Shown here: piece after piece, positions 9,006 to 17,271 of the stretch
Position numbering within the stretch: the first letter of the stretch is position 1
Layout: every line of letters starts with the position of its first letter
Assembly (NCBI GenBank): GCA_947447975.1
Contig: CANFLU010000005.1
Span: 1 to 64,000, forward strand
Reading direction: 5' to 3'
DNA from: Comamonadaceae bacterium
GTDB lineage: Bacteria > Pseudomonadota > Gammaproteobacteria > Burkholderiales > Burkholderiaceae_C
Length of the DNA: 64,000 nt
Notes under the pieces: model-generated
Databases searched by the model: none
The model's input: only the letters and a program-made list of their open reading frames with translations
Told to the model about the DNA's origin: nothing
Made by a program: the position numbers and the translations under genes

Positions 9006-9629
9006 CTACTCCGATTTTTCCATCAAAAACCAAGTGATGTCATCTTGCGGAAAGTTGGGGTCTCTCCGGTATGCGAATCCGTAATCTACGAGCTTCATTT
9101 TGGGGTAGCGGTCAAGTATTTCACCTGCGAAATCTCGTTTGAATAAGCGCTCGAAGTGACCGCGATAAGGTATTGCAACGGGTGTGGGGTTGTAATACTC
9201 AGCCAAAAGCAAGTAGCGCCCACAAGTACCGACCAATTTTTCATAAACTTGAGAAAGCGCCTCAGGATTCATGTGTATCAAAACGCCCTTTATCAAAACT
9301 AAATCCCAAGTTTGCTTGGGCTCAAAGTCTAGGATCGATGTGTGATACACGTGATCTACTGGTATCAACTGCGCCAATGCGTGCGCGGCATCCGCATTGA
9401 TTTCGATACCGTATTGCTGCTGCGTTGGATGAAGAAGCTTCATTGCGCTTAAATTCATTCCGATGTTTGCCCCAAATTCAATGCAATTACGAATGCCCCT
9501 TGCGTTCCTTAGTGCTTTGGAGAAGAAGTCGAGGTTTGACGCAAGCAATGCTTCACCTTGGTTGCGTTCAATATATGCCGTACCGAACTCTCCAGCCCAA
9601 AATGCCTCTTGATCAGTCTTATATGTCAT
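9006..9629 (-). CDS. Pseudaminic acid biosynthesis-associated methylase
   Basis: About 207 aa class I SAM methyltransferase of the family repeatedly found inside pse clusters. It opens with KTDQEAFWAGEFGTAYIERN; motif I is IEFGANIGMNL, followed by GIEINADAAHAL. The LIKGVLIHMNPE segment is typical of this family. The ATG at 9629 is preceded by AGGA at good spacing; the longer ORF start at 9671 lacks support. It overlaps the end of pseF by 11 nt. The substrate is not experimentally fixed for the family; methylation of a pseudaminic acid derivative is the inference. Confidence 0.85.
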   Translation of the reverse strand: MTYKTDQEAFWAGEFGTAYIERNQGEALLASNLDFFSKALRNARGIRNCIEFGANIGMNLSAMKLLHPTQQQYGIEINADAAHALAQLIPVDHVYHTSILDFEPKQTWDLVLIKGVLIHMNPEALSQVYEKLVGTCGRYLLLAEYYNPTPVAIPYRGHFERLFKRDFAGEILDRYPKMKLVDYGFAYRRDPNFPQDDITWFLMEKSE

Positions 9630-10353
9630 ATTGATTCCTGTTGGGTAAATTGTGAACACTCTCACGTTCAAGATTCATCGCAATGAATAGGTATTCAGCC
9701 ATTTCCCAGTCTTCAATGGTGTCTATGTCTTGAACGCGGTATCTAGGAATATGAACGGCTGCAGAATTAGCCTCAAAAATCACCTTCTCCGAACTCCAAG
9801 CTTGCGCCTGACCCCAGTAAAACTGTGCGGCATCATGATAAGCTTCCTCGAGATCCTGTGACCTGGTGTTGGCATACTCTGGTAAGAACATGCCCACCTT
9901 GCCCTGCTCGTTGATTCGAATCGCCCGCTGAATAGGAAAAGCATAACTGGTCGTCGAGAACGCGTAGTCACATGCGGTACTTTCAAGTACCGCTAAACCT
10001 CGGCTAATGTCCGCGGCGTGCAAGAAGGGGGCGGTTGCATAAATGCAACATACCTGAGTCGGCGTTTGCCCCTTGTCGCTAAGAAATTCGATCGCGTGTC
10101 GGATGACAGGGATTGTCGCTGTATGGTCGCATGACAAAGCTGCTGGCCGAACAAAAGGCACCTCGGCACCCTGGAGCCTGGCGACTTCGGCAATTTCATC
10201 GTCGTCGGTTGAAACGATTACCCGATCGAAACAATTACTCTTCAGTGCAGCGGCGATAGACCACGCAATCATTGGTTTTCCGCTGAATAGCTTGATATTC
10301 TTACGGGGAATTCGCTTGCTTCCGCCACGCGCAGGAATGACCGCTAACTTCAT
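9619..10353 (-). CDS. pseF: CMP-pseudaminic acid cytidylyltransferase PseF
   Basis: 244 aa. Activates pseudaminic acid with CTP to CMP-Pse, the donor for glycosyltransferases. It has the CMP-sialate synthetase opening MKLAVIPARGGSKRIPRKN, the IVSTDDDEIA strand, FVRPAALSCDHTATI, and EEAYHDAAQFYWGQA typical of PseF. It overlaps pseC by an ATGA and is overlapped by the methylase gene at its 3' end. Confidence 0.92.
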   Translation of the reverse strand: MKLAVIPARGGSKRIPRKNIKLFSGKPMIAWSIAAALKSNCFDRVIVSTDDDEIAEVARLQGAEVPFVRPAALSCDHTATIPVIRHAIEFLSDKGQTPTQVCCIYATAPFLHAADISRGLAVLESTACDYAFSTTSYAFPIQRAIRINEQGKVGMFLPEYANTRSQDLEEAYHDAAQFYWGQAQAWSSEKVIFEANSAAVHIPRYRVQDIDTIEDWEMAEYLFIAMNLERESVHNLPNRNQYDI

Positions 10354-11516
10354 GTTTGTATCACTGCCTTAATCTCGGCAACTACCCTATCTTGCTGGCT
10401 CTCACTCAAGGTGGCATACATAGGCAGGCTTAGTGCCTCGGAGTAATACTGCTGCGACTGAGGGAAATCGGAAACATTAAATCCCATGCGTTGATAATAA
10501 GGGTGCTTATAAAGTGGTATGTAGTGCAAGTTAACTTCGATCCCACTTGCGCGCAAAGTATCAAAAATTTCACGCTGAGATTTTTTCACTTTCCCGAGTT
10601 GTATGCGTATGACATATAGGTGCCAACTAGAATAACTGTCAGAACTTTGCCAAGGCGTGGTAACGGGCAGTGCGGATAACAACTCATCGTACCGATTGGC
10701 CAACTGTTTGCGCTTTGAAACATAGGATTGCAAGCGATCCATCTGACTAAGACCAAGCGCCGCCTGCAAATCCGTCAATCGATAGTTAAATCCAAGTTCA
10801 ATTTGTTGGTAAAACCAAGGCCCTTCCGATTCACAGGTCATTTGCATTGGGTCACGCGTAATGCCATGACTTCGCAAAAGGGTCATTTTTTTCGCTAACT
10901 CAGCGCTATTCGTTACGGCCATCCCTCCTTCGGCAGTCGTAATGATCTTGACCGGATGAAAGCTGAAAATTGTCACGTCGCTAAATCTGCAATTGCCTAT
11001 CGGCTCGCCCTGGAATCGTCCGCCAATTGCATGCGATGCGTCTTCAATTACTTTGAAACCATAGCGCTGAGCTAGTCCATTGATCGCCACCATGTCACAT
11101 GGTTGGCCGCATAGATGAACAGCCACGACAATTTTAGGTATTCGCCCCTCACCTTTTGCTTTCTCTAATTTGCGTTCAAGCGCGACCGGGCAAAGGTTAT
11201 AGCTTAGTGGATCAATATCAACAAAATCAATCTTTGCTCCGCAATAAAGGCCGCAGTTGGCCGAGGCAACAAAAGTGATTGTTGAAGTCCATAACCAGTC
11301 GCCTGGGCCAAGGCCTAATGCCAAGCAGGCAACATGCAGCGCAGATGTGGCGCTATTTAATGCCAATGCGTAATGGGCACCACAATAATTTGAAACTGCT
11401 TGCTCGAATTTGGGCACCGTAGGGCCCTGCGTCAAAAAGTCGGATTTCAACACCGCTACCACGGCATCTATATCTGCTTCTGTAATATCTTGACGCCCAT
11501 AGGGAATATTTACCAT
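10350..11516 (-). CDS. pseC: PseC: UDP-4-amino-4,6-dideoxy-N-acetyl-beta-L-altrosamine transaminase
   Basis: 388 aa DegT/DnrJ/EryC1-family PLP aminotransferase that aminates the 4-keto sugar made by PseB. It starts IPYGRQDITEADIDAV and shows HVACLALGLGPGD, VIEDASHAIGG, and the PLP lysine in FSFHPVKIITTAEGG at about residue 190. The ATG forms a TGATG overlap with the pseB stop, and its own stop overlaps pseF. Confidence 0.93.
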   Translation of the reverse strand: MVNIPYGRQDITEADIDAVVAVLKSDFLTQGPTVPKFEQAVSNYCGAHYALALNSATSALHVACLALGLGPGDWLWTSTITFVASANCGLYCGAKIDFVDIDPLSYNLCPVALERKLEKAKGEGRIPKIVVAVHLCGQPCDMVAINGLAQRYGFKVIEDASHAIGGRFQGEPIGNCRFSDVTIFSFHPVKIITTAEGGMAVTNSAELAKKMTLLRSHGITRDPMQMTCESEGPWFYQQIELGFNYRLTDLQAALGLSQMDRLQSYVSKRKQLANRYDELLSALPVTTPWQSSDSYSSWHLYVIRIQLGKVKKSQREIFDTLRASGIEVNLHYIPLYKHPYYQRMGFNVSDFPQSQQYYSEALSLPMYATLSESQQDRVVAEIKAVIQT

Positions 11517-12514
11517 CAGAAACTACCAATAGATTTCCGGTTCATTTCAAGCCATTCCTTAAAATCAGCGCCACTCATCCAATCGGGGTTGTTATCACTG
11601 GCATATACAAATCCTTCGTTTACCTTTTTGCCATCCTTAATGCGAAACGGATCACTACTCCAATTATTTATGACTGGCAATATTTTGAAATGTTCTTCAT
11701 ATTCATAGGTGTAAAACGCATCTTCCGGGCTGATCATTTGTTCGTGCAACTTTTCACCGGGCCGAATGCCAACTATTTTTTGAATGGCATCAGGCGCAAT
11801 AACTTTAGCGAGGTCTACCACCTTCATAGACGGTATTTTTTTGACATAAATTTCGCCGCCTTCCATATCCTCAAATGTATGCCATACGAGCTCGACACCC
11901 TGCTCAAGAGAGATCATGAAACGCGTCATGCGCGGATCAGTAATAGGCATCACGCCGCTGTCTTTTATCGACATAAAGAATGGAATAACCGAGCCGCGCG
12001 AACCCATGACATTCCCATATCGTACGACGGAAAAACGACTTCTATGTGCACCTGAGTATGAATTTCCAGCAACAAAAAGTTTGTCCGAGGCTAGTTTCGT
12101 TGCTCCATAAAGATTGATTGGGCTGCTAGCTTTGTCGGTAGATAATGCCACTACCCGATTAACCCCTTTATCAATACATGCATCGATAAGATTCATTGCG
12201 CCTATAACATTAGTTTTTACGCACTCAAAAGGGTTGTATTCTGCCGTGGGTACGATCTTTGTAGCCGCAGCATGTACTACAAAATCGACGCCGTCGAGTG
12301 CTCGATATAGTCGCTCTTTATCACGAACATCACCGACAAAAAAACGTACGCGCGGATCCCCTTCAAATTTCTTAGCCATTTCCCACTGCTTCATCTCATC
12401 ACGGGAAAATATAATTATCTTCTGTGGATCGTATTTAGCCAAAGTCATCGGGACAAAAGTATTTCCAAATGATCCTGTGCCGCCCGTAATTAGAATTGTT
12501 TTGTTTTTCAGCAT
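11516..12514 (-). CDS. pseB: PseB: UDP-N-acetylglucosamine 4,6-dehydratase (C5-inverting)
   Basis: 332 aa short-chain dehydrogenase/reductase-type enzyme that commits UDP-GlcNAc to the pseudaminic pathway. The Rossmann motif ILITGGTGSFGNTF is at the N-terminus, then FSRDEMKQWEMAKKF, the ALSTDKASSPINLYGATKL segment containing the catalytic-type Tyr-Lys, and GEKLHEQMIS. It is the first gene of the operon. A possible promoter lies about 55-85 bp upstream. No strong ribosome site is seen before the ATG. Confidence 0.94.
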   Translation of the reverse strand: MLKNKTILITGGTGSFGNTFVPMTLAKYDPQKIIIFSRDEMKQWEMAKKFEGDPRVRFFVGDVRDKERLYRALDGVDFVVHAAATKIVPTAEYNPFECVKTNVIGAMNLIDACIDKGVNRVVALSTDKASSPINLYGATKLASDKLFVAGNSYSGAHRSRFSVVRYGNVMGSRGSVIPFFMSIKDSGVMPITDPRMTRFMISLEQGVELVWHTFEDMEGGEIYVKKIPSMKVVDLAKVIAPDAIQKIVGIRPGEKLHEQMISPEDAFYTYEYEEHFKILPVINNWSSDPFRIKDGKKVNEGFVYASDNNPDWMSGADFKEWLEMNRKSIGSF

Positions 12515-12570
12515 TTGAATTTAATTTTTTCAATTAAAGATGTGCGCCAGTTTAATACAGTGGAGGAATA

Positions 12571-12598
12571 TTTATAAATATTTGATGGAAAATCCAAT
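12571..12598 (-). promoter_or_regulatory. Possible sigma-70 promoter and AT palindrome upstream of pseB
   Basis: On the minus strand TTGGAT (12598-12593) and TATAAA (12576-12571) are separated by 16 nt, a fair -35/-10 pair. It would give a leader of about 50 nt before pseB. A perfect 16-bp palindrome, AATATTTATAAATATT at 12567-12582, overlaps the -10 element and could be an operator or simply reflect AT-richness. Confidence 0.4.
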
Positions 12599-13069
12599 GC
12601 ATTTTCTATTTACTAAATTAAATACGATTCGGCTAATAAATTGACATCCCACAAAATGTTGCTGACTCGTCAAAGTGGCGGGCCCGACTTGGGTGCCTCA
12701 GGCCGGTAAATCGCGATTCCTGATAAAAAACGTGTCGCGACGGACTCACTTGTTCCGGCGTTCTTAGCAAATTGAAATAGCAACGGTACCACTTGAAAAG
12801 CTCCCAAAAAGCGTTGACCACCGCCAATGCAATCAGTGCACCATCCATAAATGCGCCCCAGACTAAGGGATTCATGTGTCGAATGCCTAACTTCGCTCAG
12901 CAAGCCAAGGGGCACATCGCAGGCAATTGTCATATTTTTGGACAGTATTTAAGCCTCTAGCACTTTTCGTGCCGCCGCGCAATATTTATCCTTTCCCGCC
13001 TTGATTTTTCCATTTGCGCCGATTCTAGTTGCGAGGCAGTTTGGGTATGATTTTTGCTGGTATAGGTCC
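12599..13069. other. Intergenic region at the pse island / flagellar locus boundary
   Basis: About 470 bp without a gene I can defend. Composition shifts here from the AT-rich pse island to the GC-richer flagellar block. Two short minus-strand frames (within 12633-12933) overlap each other in different frames and resemble no family I know. Another minus-strand frame (12949-13146) overlaps the conserved small gene at 13070 and is probably a shadow. The region may hold promoters for both directions or decayed sequence at the island edge. Confidence 0.5.
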
Positions 13070-13312
13070 ATGCCCCCCAACATCCCCACCCTAGCCACGC
13101 CCGCAAACCAAGCGGTCAACTGCTGGCAATGCCGGCATTTCGCCACCAGTTGGGACCCGGCGCTGCCTTATTTGTGCAAGCTGATGGGCTTTAAGTCCAA
13201 GATGCTGCCCTCTATACAGATAGTGCAACTCGACGGACGCCCCTGCCAGGGCTTCGACGCCAAACCCGCAAACACAGCAGCCAAGCCCGGGGTGTCGGTA
13301 AGCCGTCAATAA
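13070..13312 (+). CDS. Conserved small four-cysteine protein, function unknown
   Basis: 80 aa. It has the pattern C-x2-C near the N-terminus (NCWQCRHFATSWD), a third Cys in YLCKLMGFKSKMLPS and a fourth in DGRPCQGF. This cysteine spacing with GFKS and LPS is recognisable from a small conserved proteobacterial protein often located near flagellar genes; a zinc-ribbon role is plausible but unproven. The ATG at 13070 is chosen because the conserved part begins shortly after; a start at 13001 would add an unsupported extension. A terminator-like hairpin follows about 40 bp after the stop. Confidence 0.65.
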   Translation: MPPNIPTLATPANQAVNCWQCRHFATSWDPALPYLCKLMGFKSKMLPSIQIVQLDGRPCQGFDAKPANTAAKPGVSVSRQ

Positions 13313-13327
13313 ACGCATGCAAACCCG

Positions 13328-13343
13328 TGGCACGGGATTTGCA
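13328..13343 (+). promoter_or_regulatory. Sigma-54 (-24/-12) promoter upstream of the flagellar regulator
   Basis: The sequence TGGCACGGGATTTGCA matches the RpoN consensus TGGCACG-N4-TTGCA exactly, with GG at 13329-13330 and GC at 13341-13342, separated by 10 nt. It points toward the sigma-54 activator gene at 13386. The expected start is near 13354, giving a leader of about 30 nt. RpoN control is usual for middle flagellar genes. Confidence 0.8.
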
Positions 13344-13348
13344 GATAG

Positions 13349-13371
13349 GGTGTCTCCATTGACACCTTTTT
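13349..13371 (+). terminator. Hairpin with T-run after the small cysteine gene
   Basis: GGTGTC (13349-13354) pairs with GACACC (13361-13366) around a 6-nt loop and is followed by five T residues. It could terminate transcripts of the gene ending at 13312. The predicted sigma-54 start (about 13354) falls in its 5' arm, so transcripts from that promoter would not form the full stem. Confidence 0.55.
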
Positions 13372-13385
13372 GACCATACCGATTT

Positions 13386-14930
13386 ATGTCCGCGTCCCAT
13401 TTGCCCATTTCAGCCCTCTGGCTGGACCCGTTTCGCCCGCTCAGCCCGGCGAACGCGCAGGCTTTGGCCGGCGCGGGTCTGGTCGTCACCACCGTCAGCA
13501 CGCTAGACGCTTTGCAAGAAGCCCTGTCGGACGATCAAGCCGCTTACGCTATGTTGGTATTAGGCTTGGGCGGCGATACCAGCCTGCTGGAAGACAGCGC
13601 CGCACTGGTCAAAGCCAGCCGGCTGAACTTGCCGCTGGTATGTCGTACCGAGCGCCGCCACCTAGAGACCGCGATTGCATCGATTCACCAGGGTGCCTGC
13701 CATGCGCTGGCTGCCGATGACTGGGCCACTAGCGCCTGGACCCAAACCATTACCCGCGCCCGTGCCGCAAGCCAAGCCGCGGCCGCCCCCGTCAACACAG
13801 CGGCCAGCGCCGCCGTGAACGCAGCCACATCCATCCCCCATTCCACACACGCACCAGAACCGGTGCGCAGCGTGGTCTATGTAGACCCGATCAGCCGCAA
13901 TTTACTAGCTCTGGCGCACCGCGTGGCGATGGCCAACGTGGCAGTGTTGATTGAAGGGCCCACTGGCTCCGGTAAAGAAGTGCTCTCACGCGTGCTGCAC
14001 GAGGCCTCGGCCAGTGCCAACGGCCCCTTTGTCGGCTTTAACTGCGCCGCCATGCCTGAGCACATGATTGAAGACATGCTCTTTGGCCATGAAAAAGGCG
14101 CGTTTACGGGTGCCGTTAAAGACCACCGTGGCTTGTTTGAACAAGCCCAGGGCGGCACTATATTTTTGGATGAGATTGGCGAACTGCCACTGGCACTGCA
14201 AGCCAAGCTGCTGCGCGTACTACAAGAACGCACGCTGGTGCGCTTGGGCGGTGAACGCACGATTGGGCTGGACGTGCGCGTGGTCGCTGCCACCAACAAA
14301 AACCTGCGCGAATCAATTAGCCAGCGCGAATTCCGCGAAGACCTGTATTTCCGCCTGAGCACTTTTAAGCTGCGCGTGCCTGCGCTGGCCGAGCGTCCTG
14401 GCGATATTTTGCCTATCGTGGCCCGCATGCTGGGCCGCCATGGTCGCAACGGCCAAGGTTGGAGTGTCAGCCCCGCGGCCCAATCCGCATTGTTGGCGTA
14501 CCCCTGGCCGGGCAATGTGCGCGAACTCGAGAACGTCGTGCAACGCGCCATGGTGCTCTGCGCAGACCAACAAATCGACACCATGCATCTGATGTTTGAC
14601 GATATGTCGGTCGAGTCGCTGCTGGCCAGTGGCTACCAAGCACCGGCAGCATCTGAAGCGGCTGCACCGCCAGCCGTGGATCTGCAACTGGCCCAGGGTG
14701 TGCCCGCCAACATTCAGGAATTGCTGGCATTGGTGCAAGAAGACGACAGCGTCGACATGCCGCTGCAAGCCGCGGTCAAGCACAACGAACACACCTTGAT
14801 CCGCGCTGCCTTGGAATCTTCACGCAGCCGCCTCGAAGCCGCCGAAAAACTGGGCATCAGCCCGCGCACGCTGCGCTACAAGTTGGCCCGTCTGCGCGAT
14901 AACTCGCTCAGCCAATTGGCCAACGCCTAA
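13386..14930 (+). CDS. Sigma-54-dependent flagellar transcriptional regulator (FleQ/FlrC-like)
   Basis: 514 aa. Residues 1-125 resemble a receiver fold, but the phospho-acceptor strand reads MLVLGLGGDTS with no Asp at the expected place. A low-complexity Ala-rich linker (about 127-160) follows. The AAA+ domain has Walker A GPTGSGKE at 191-198, the sigma-54 contact loop GAFTGA at 238-243, and Walker B GGTIFLDEIGE near 257. The C-terminus has a Fis-type helix-turn-helix (EKLGISPRTLRYKLARLRD). It heads the fliE-fliJ block and sits behind a consensus sigma-54 promoter. It is presumably the activator of flagellar operons; the exact orthology (FleQ, FlrC or FleR) cannot be settled here. Confidence 0.88.
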   Translation: MSASHLPISALWLDPFRPLSPANAQALAGAGLVVTTVSTLDALQEALSDDQAAYAMLVLGLGGDTSLLEDSAALVKASRLNLPLVCRTERRHLETAIASIHQGACHALAADDWATSAWTQTITRARAASQAAAAPVNTAASAAVNAATSIPHSTHAPEPVRSVVYVDPISRNLLALAHRVAMANVAVLIEGPTGSGKEVLSRVLHEASASANGPFVGFNCAAMPEHMIEDMLFGHEKGAFTGAVKDHRGLFEQAQGGTIFLDEIGELPLALQAKLLRVLQERTLVRLGGERTIGLDVRVVAATNKNLRESISQREFREDLYFRLSTFKLRVPALAERPGDILPIVARMLGRHGRNGQGWSVSPAAQSALLAYPWPGNVRELENVVQRAMVLCADQQIDTMHLMFDDMSVESLLASGYQAPAASEAAAPPAVDLQLAQGVPANIQELLALVQEDDSVDMPLQAAVKHNEHTLIRAALESSRSRLEAAEKLGISPRTLRYKLARLRDNSLSQLANA

Positions 14931-14959
14931 ACATTGTCATCCGACCCGGAGCCCACGCC

Positions 14960-15292
14960 ATGATTGAAAAAGCCACCTCCGCCGCCAGCATTGCATCCAT
15001 GCTGCGCACCCTGGAAGCGCATTCAGCCCAGGCCAAAGGCTTGGGTGAGGACAGCGCCAGCGGCGTGCAAAAAACCGACTTTGCAGATGTCATCCGCAAA
15101 GCCGTCAGCCAAACCAATGCCGCCCAAGTGGACTCGCAAAACACCACCTCCGCCTTTGAAAGTGGCGAAGCGGTACCGCTGACCGAAGTGGTCATGAAAA
15201 TGCAAAAGGCCTCACTGTCCTTTGAAGCCACCTTGCAGGTGCGCAACAAAGTCCTCAAAGCCTATGAAGATGTGATGAACATGCCGGTTTAA
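14960..15292 (+). CDS. fliE: Flagellar hook-basal body protein FliE
   Basis: 110 aa, normal length. FliE links the MS ring to the proximal rod in the periplasm. The C-terminal half contains the family pattern DFADVIRKAVSQTNAAQ and MKMQKASLSFEATLQVRNKVLKAYED (written here in two overlapping parts of the conserved helix; only short motifs cited). The 29-bp gap to the regulator gene leaves no room for a separate promoter, so it is likely co-transcribed. fliF follows after 50 bp. Confidence 0.92.
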   Translation: MIEKATSAASIASMLRTLEAHSAQAKGLGEDSASGVQKTDFADVIRKAVSQTNAAQVDSQNTTSAFESGEAVPLTEVVMKMQKASLSFEATLQVRNKVLKAYEDVMNMPV

Positions 15293-15342
15293 GCGAAGCC
15301 CGACACACCTTGACTCAAACCCTGCGCTGAAAGAGACCCCCT

Positions 15343-17232
15343 ATGGCAACCGCAACCGCCCCTACCGGAACCCTGCTTCCCGGCGCCACAGACGCAGGCG
15401 CATTGGCGACCCGACCGGGCGCTGGCGGGCGCAGTGCCGTGGCCACTGTCGGCGGCGATAACGCCATACGCCTGGGGGATAACGGCATGCCCCTGGCCGA
15501 CTATTCGGGCCCCTTCGGCCCGATCAAACAAATCCTGGACCAACCCGCGGTTAAAAAGTCTTTGCCTTTGATAGTGATCGCAGTGACACTGCTGGCCTTC
15601 GCACTGGTCTATACGCTGGTCAACCAACCCAACTACCGTCCGGTCATGTCCGGCATCACCGAAGGTGATCAACAAGCGGTTTTTGAAGCGCTCAAAGCGG
15701 CCGACTTCAAACCAGTGATCGACAGCAGCAACGGCCAGGTGACTGTTCCGGTGACGCGCTATCACGAAGCGCGCATTTACCTGGCCTCCAAAGGCCTGCC
15801 CAAGACAGCGTCGACCGGCTTAGATACGCTCAAAGACCAGTCTGCCATGACGACTAGCCAGTTCATGGAGCAGGTCCGCTACAACGCCGCCATCGAGCAA
15901 GAACTGGCGCGCAGCATCCAACAGATCGACTCGATACAAACAGCCCGCGTGCATTTGGCCACCACCAAACCCTCGGTGTTTGTGCGCGACCGAACACCAC
16001 CCAAAGCGTCGGTGGTCGTGACGCCCCATCAGGGTCGCAGTGTCAGCCCGACGCAAGTACAGGCCATTGTGCATTTGGTCGCTTCCAGCGTGCCGATGCT
16101 GCTGCCAGAAAACGTGTCCATCGTGGACAACGTGGGCAAACTCATGACCGATGCTGCCTCCGATGCGGCGATGGGCCTGAACGCTACCCAGTCCAAATAC
16201 AAGCAATCATTAGAAGACCTGTATCGCCAGCGCGTGCTGGAAATTTTGGTGCCCATCGTGGGCGATGCCAATGTCCGCTCGCAAGTGAACCTGAACATCG
16301 ACTTCAGTCAGACCGAGACCACCTCGGAAGACTTCGACCCCACAGGTAAAGGTGCCAAGACGCGCTCTGAAATCACCAGCGAAGACCGCAACAGCGCTAA
16401 AGAAGCTGCGGGTATTCCCGGTACTTTGGCCAATACCGCGCCGCCTGCACCGACCACCACATTGAACACGGCAGCAACGCCGACCACCGCCACTGATGAA
16501 CGCAGCACCGTAGCCGCACGCGCCACCCGCAATTACGAATTTGACCGTCAGGTGCGCCATACCAAAGCAGCATCAGGTGGCATCCAGCGCGTAAGCGTGG
16601 CTGTGGTGATCAATGAGCGCCCCCCCATCGCACAGCCCAAAAACGACAAGGGCGAAGACCAGCCAGCCAAACCCAACCCCTATACTCCCGAGGAATTGGA
16701 ACGGATTCAGCAGTTGGTGCGCGGCGTAGTGGGCTTTGATGAAGCGCGCAAAGACGTCGTCAGCGTCATACCGGCCAAATTCGAGCCCGATGCACCTATT
16801 GACTTGTCGATACCTTGGCACAAAGATGAAGCCGTCTTGACCAACCTCAAGTCCGCCTTATTAGGTCTGATGTTTGTGGCCTTTTTGATGGCGGTGGTTC
16901 GCCCCGTGGTGGTCCATTTGATGGAGCGCGACAAGCAAGCGGCCCTGGAAGCGGCAGAAAAAGTCAAGCTGGCACAAGAAGAGGCCCTGGCACTGGAGCG
17001 TGCCCAGTCGGAAGAAGCCGCAGCGGCCGGCGCCGAAGCGGGTGAGCCATCGGCCGCAGAGACGCTCGAAGAGATGAAGGCGAAGATGAAGGCCAAGAAG
17101 TCTGGCATCTCCGCCGAGATGATGGACACTGCCAACACCTACGACGACAAAGTGGCCCTGATCCGTATGATTGTGGGCGACGATTCGGCCCGTGTAGCCA
17201 GCGTGTTGAAGAACATGATCAAGCCCAACTAA
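15343..17232 (+). CDS. fliF: Flagellar MS-ring protein FliF
   Basis: 629 aa. Forms the MS ring in the inner membrane, housing the export gate and mounting FliG. The extended hydrophilic N-terminus (about 65 residues) precedes the first membrane segment (LPLIVIAVTLLAFALVYTL). The ring-building motifs then follow: a Pro/Thr-rich loop (about 355-390) and a second membrane segment near 505-525 (LLGLMFVAFLMAVVRPVVV). The cytoplasmic tail ends DKVALIRMIVGDDSARVA, the FliG-binding region. It lies in the fli operon between fliE and fliG. Confidence 0.95.
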   Translation: MATATAPTGTLLPGATDAGALATRPGAGGRSAVATVGGDNAIRLGDNGMPLADYSGPFGPIKQILDQPAVKKSLPLIVIAVTLLAFALVYTLVNQPNYRPVMSGITEGDQQAVFEALKAADFKPVIDSSNGQVTVPVTRYHEARIYLASKGLPKTASTGLDTLKDQSAMTTSQFMEQVRYNAAIEQELARSIQQIDSIQTARVHLATTKPSVFVRDRTPPKASVVVTPHQGRSVSPTQVQAIVHLVASSVPMLLPENVSIVDNVGKLMTDAASDAAMGLNATQSKYKQSLEDLYRQRVLEILVPIVGDANVRSQVNLNIDFSQTETTSEDFDPTGKGAKTRSEITSEDRNSAKEAAGIPGTLANTAPPAPTTTLNTAATPTTATDERSTVAARATRNYEFDRQVRHTKAASGGIQRVSVAVVINERPPIAQPKNDKGEDQPAKPNPYTPEELERIQQLVRGVVGFDEARKDVVSVIPAKFEPDAPIDLSIPWHKDEAVLTNLKSALLGLMFVAFLMAVVRPVVVHLMERDKQAALEAAEKVKLAQEEALALERAQSEEAAAAGAEAGEPSAAETLEEMKAKMKAKKSGISAEMMDTANTYDDKVALIRMIVGDDSARVASVLKNMIKPN

Positions 17233-17271
17233 GGGGCGGTGAAAAAATAGATTTCTGGGAAGTGAAGCACT

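Noticed and set aside
12633-12933. Two overlapping minus-strand frames in the intergenic region before the flagellar locus
   Set aside because: They overlap in different frames, have no ribosome site or recognisable family, and lie in a composition transition zone.
12949-13146. 65-codon minus-strand frame ending KDKYCAAARKVLEA
   Set aside because: It overlaps the better supported cysteine gene on the other strand and has no recognised family, although the C-terminal part looks protein-like.
13877-14584. 235-codon minus-strand frame opposite the sigma-54 regulator
   Set aside because: The AAA+ motifs are on the plus strand; the frame is a composition shadow.
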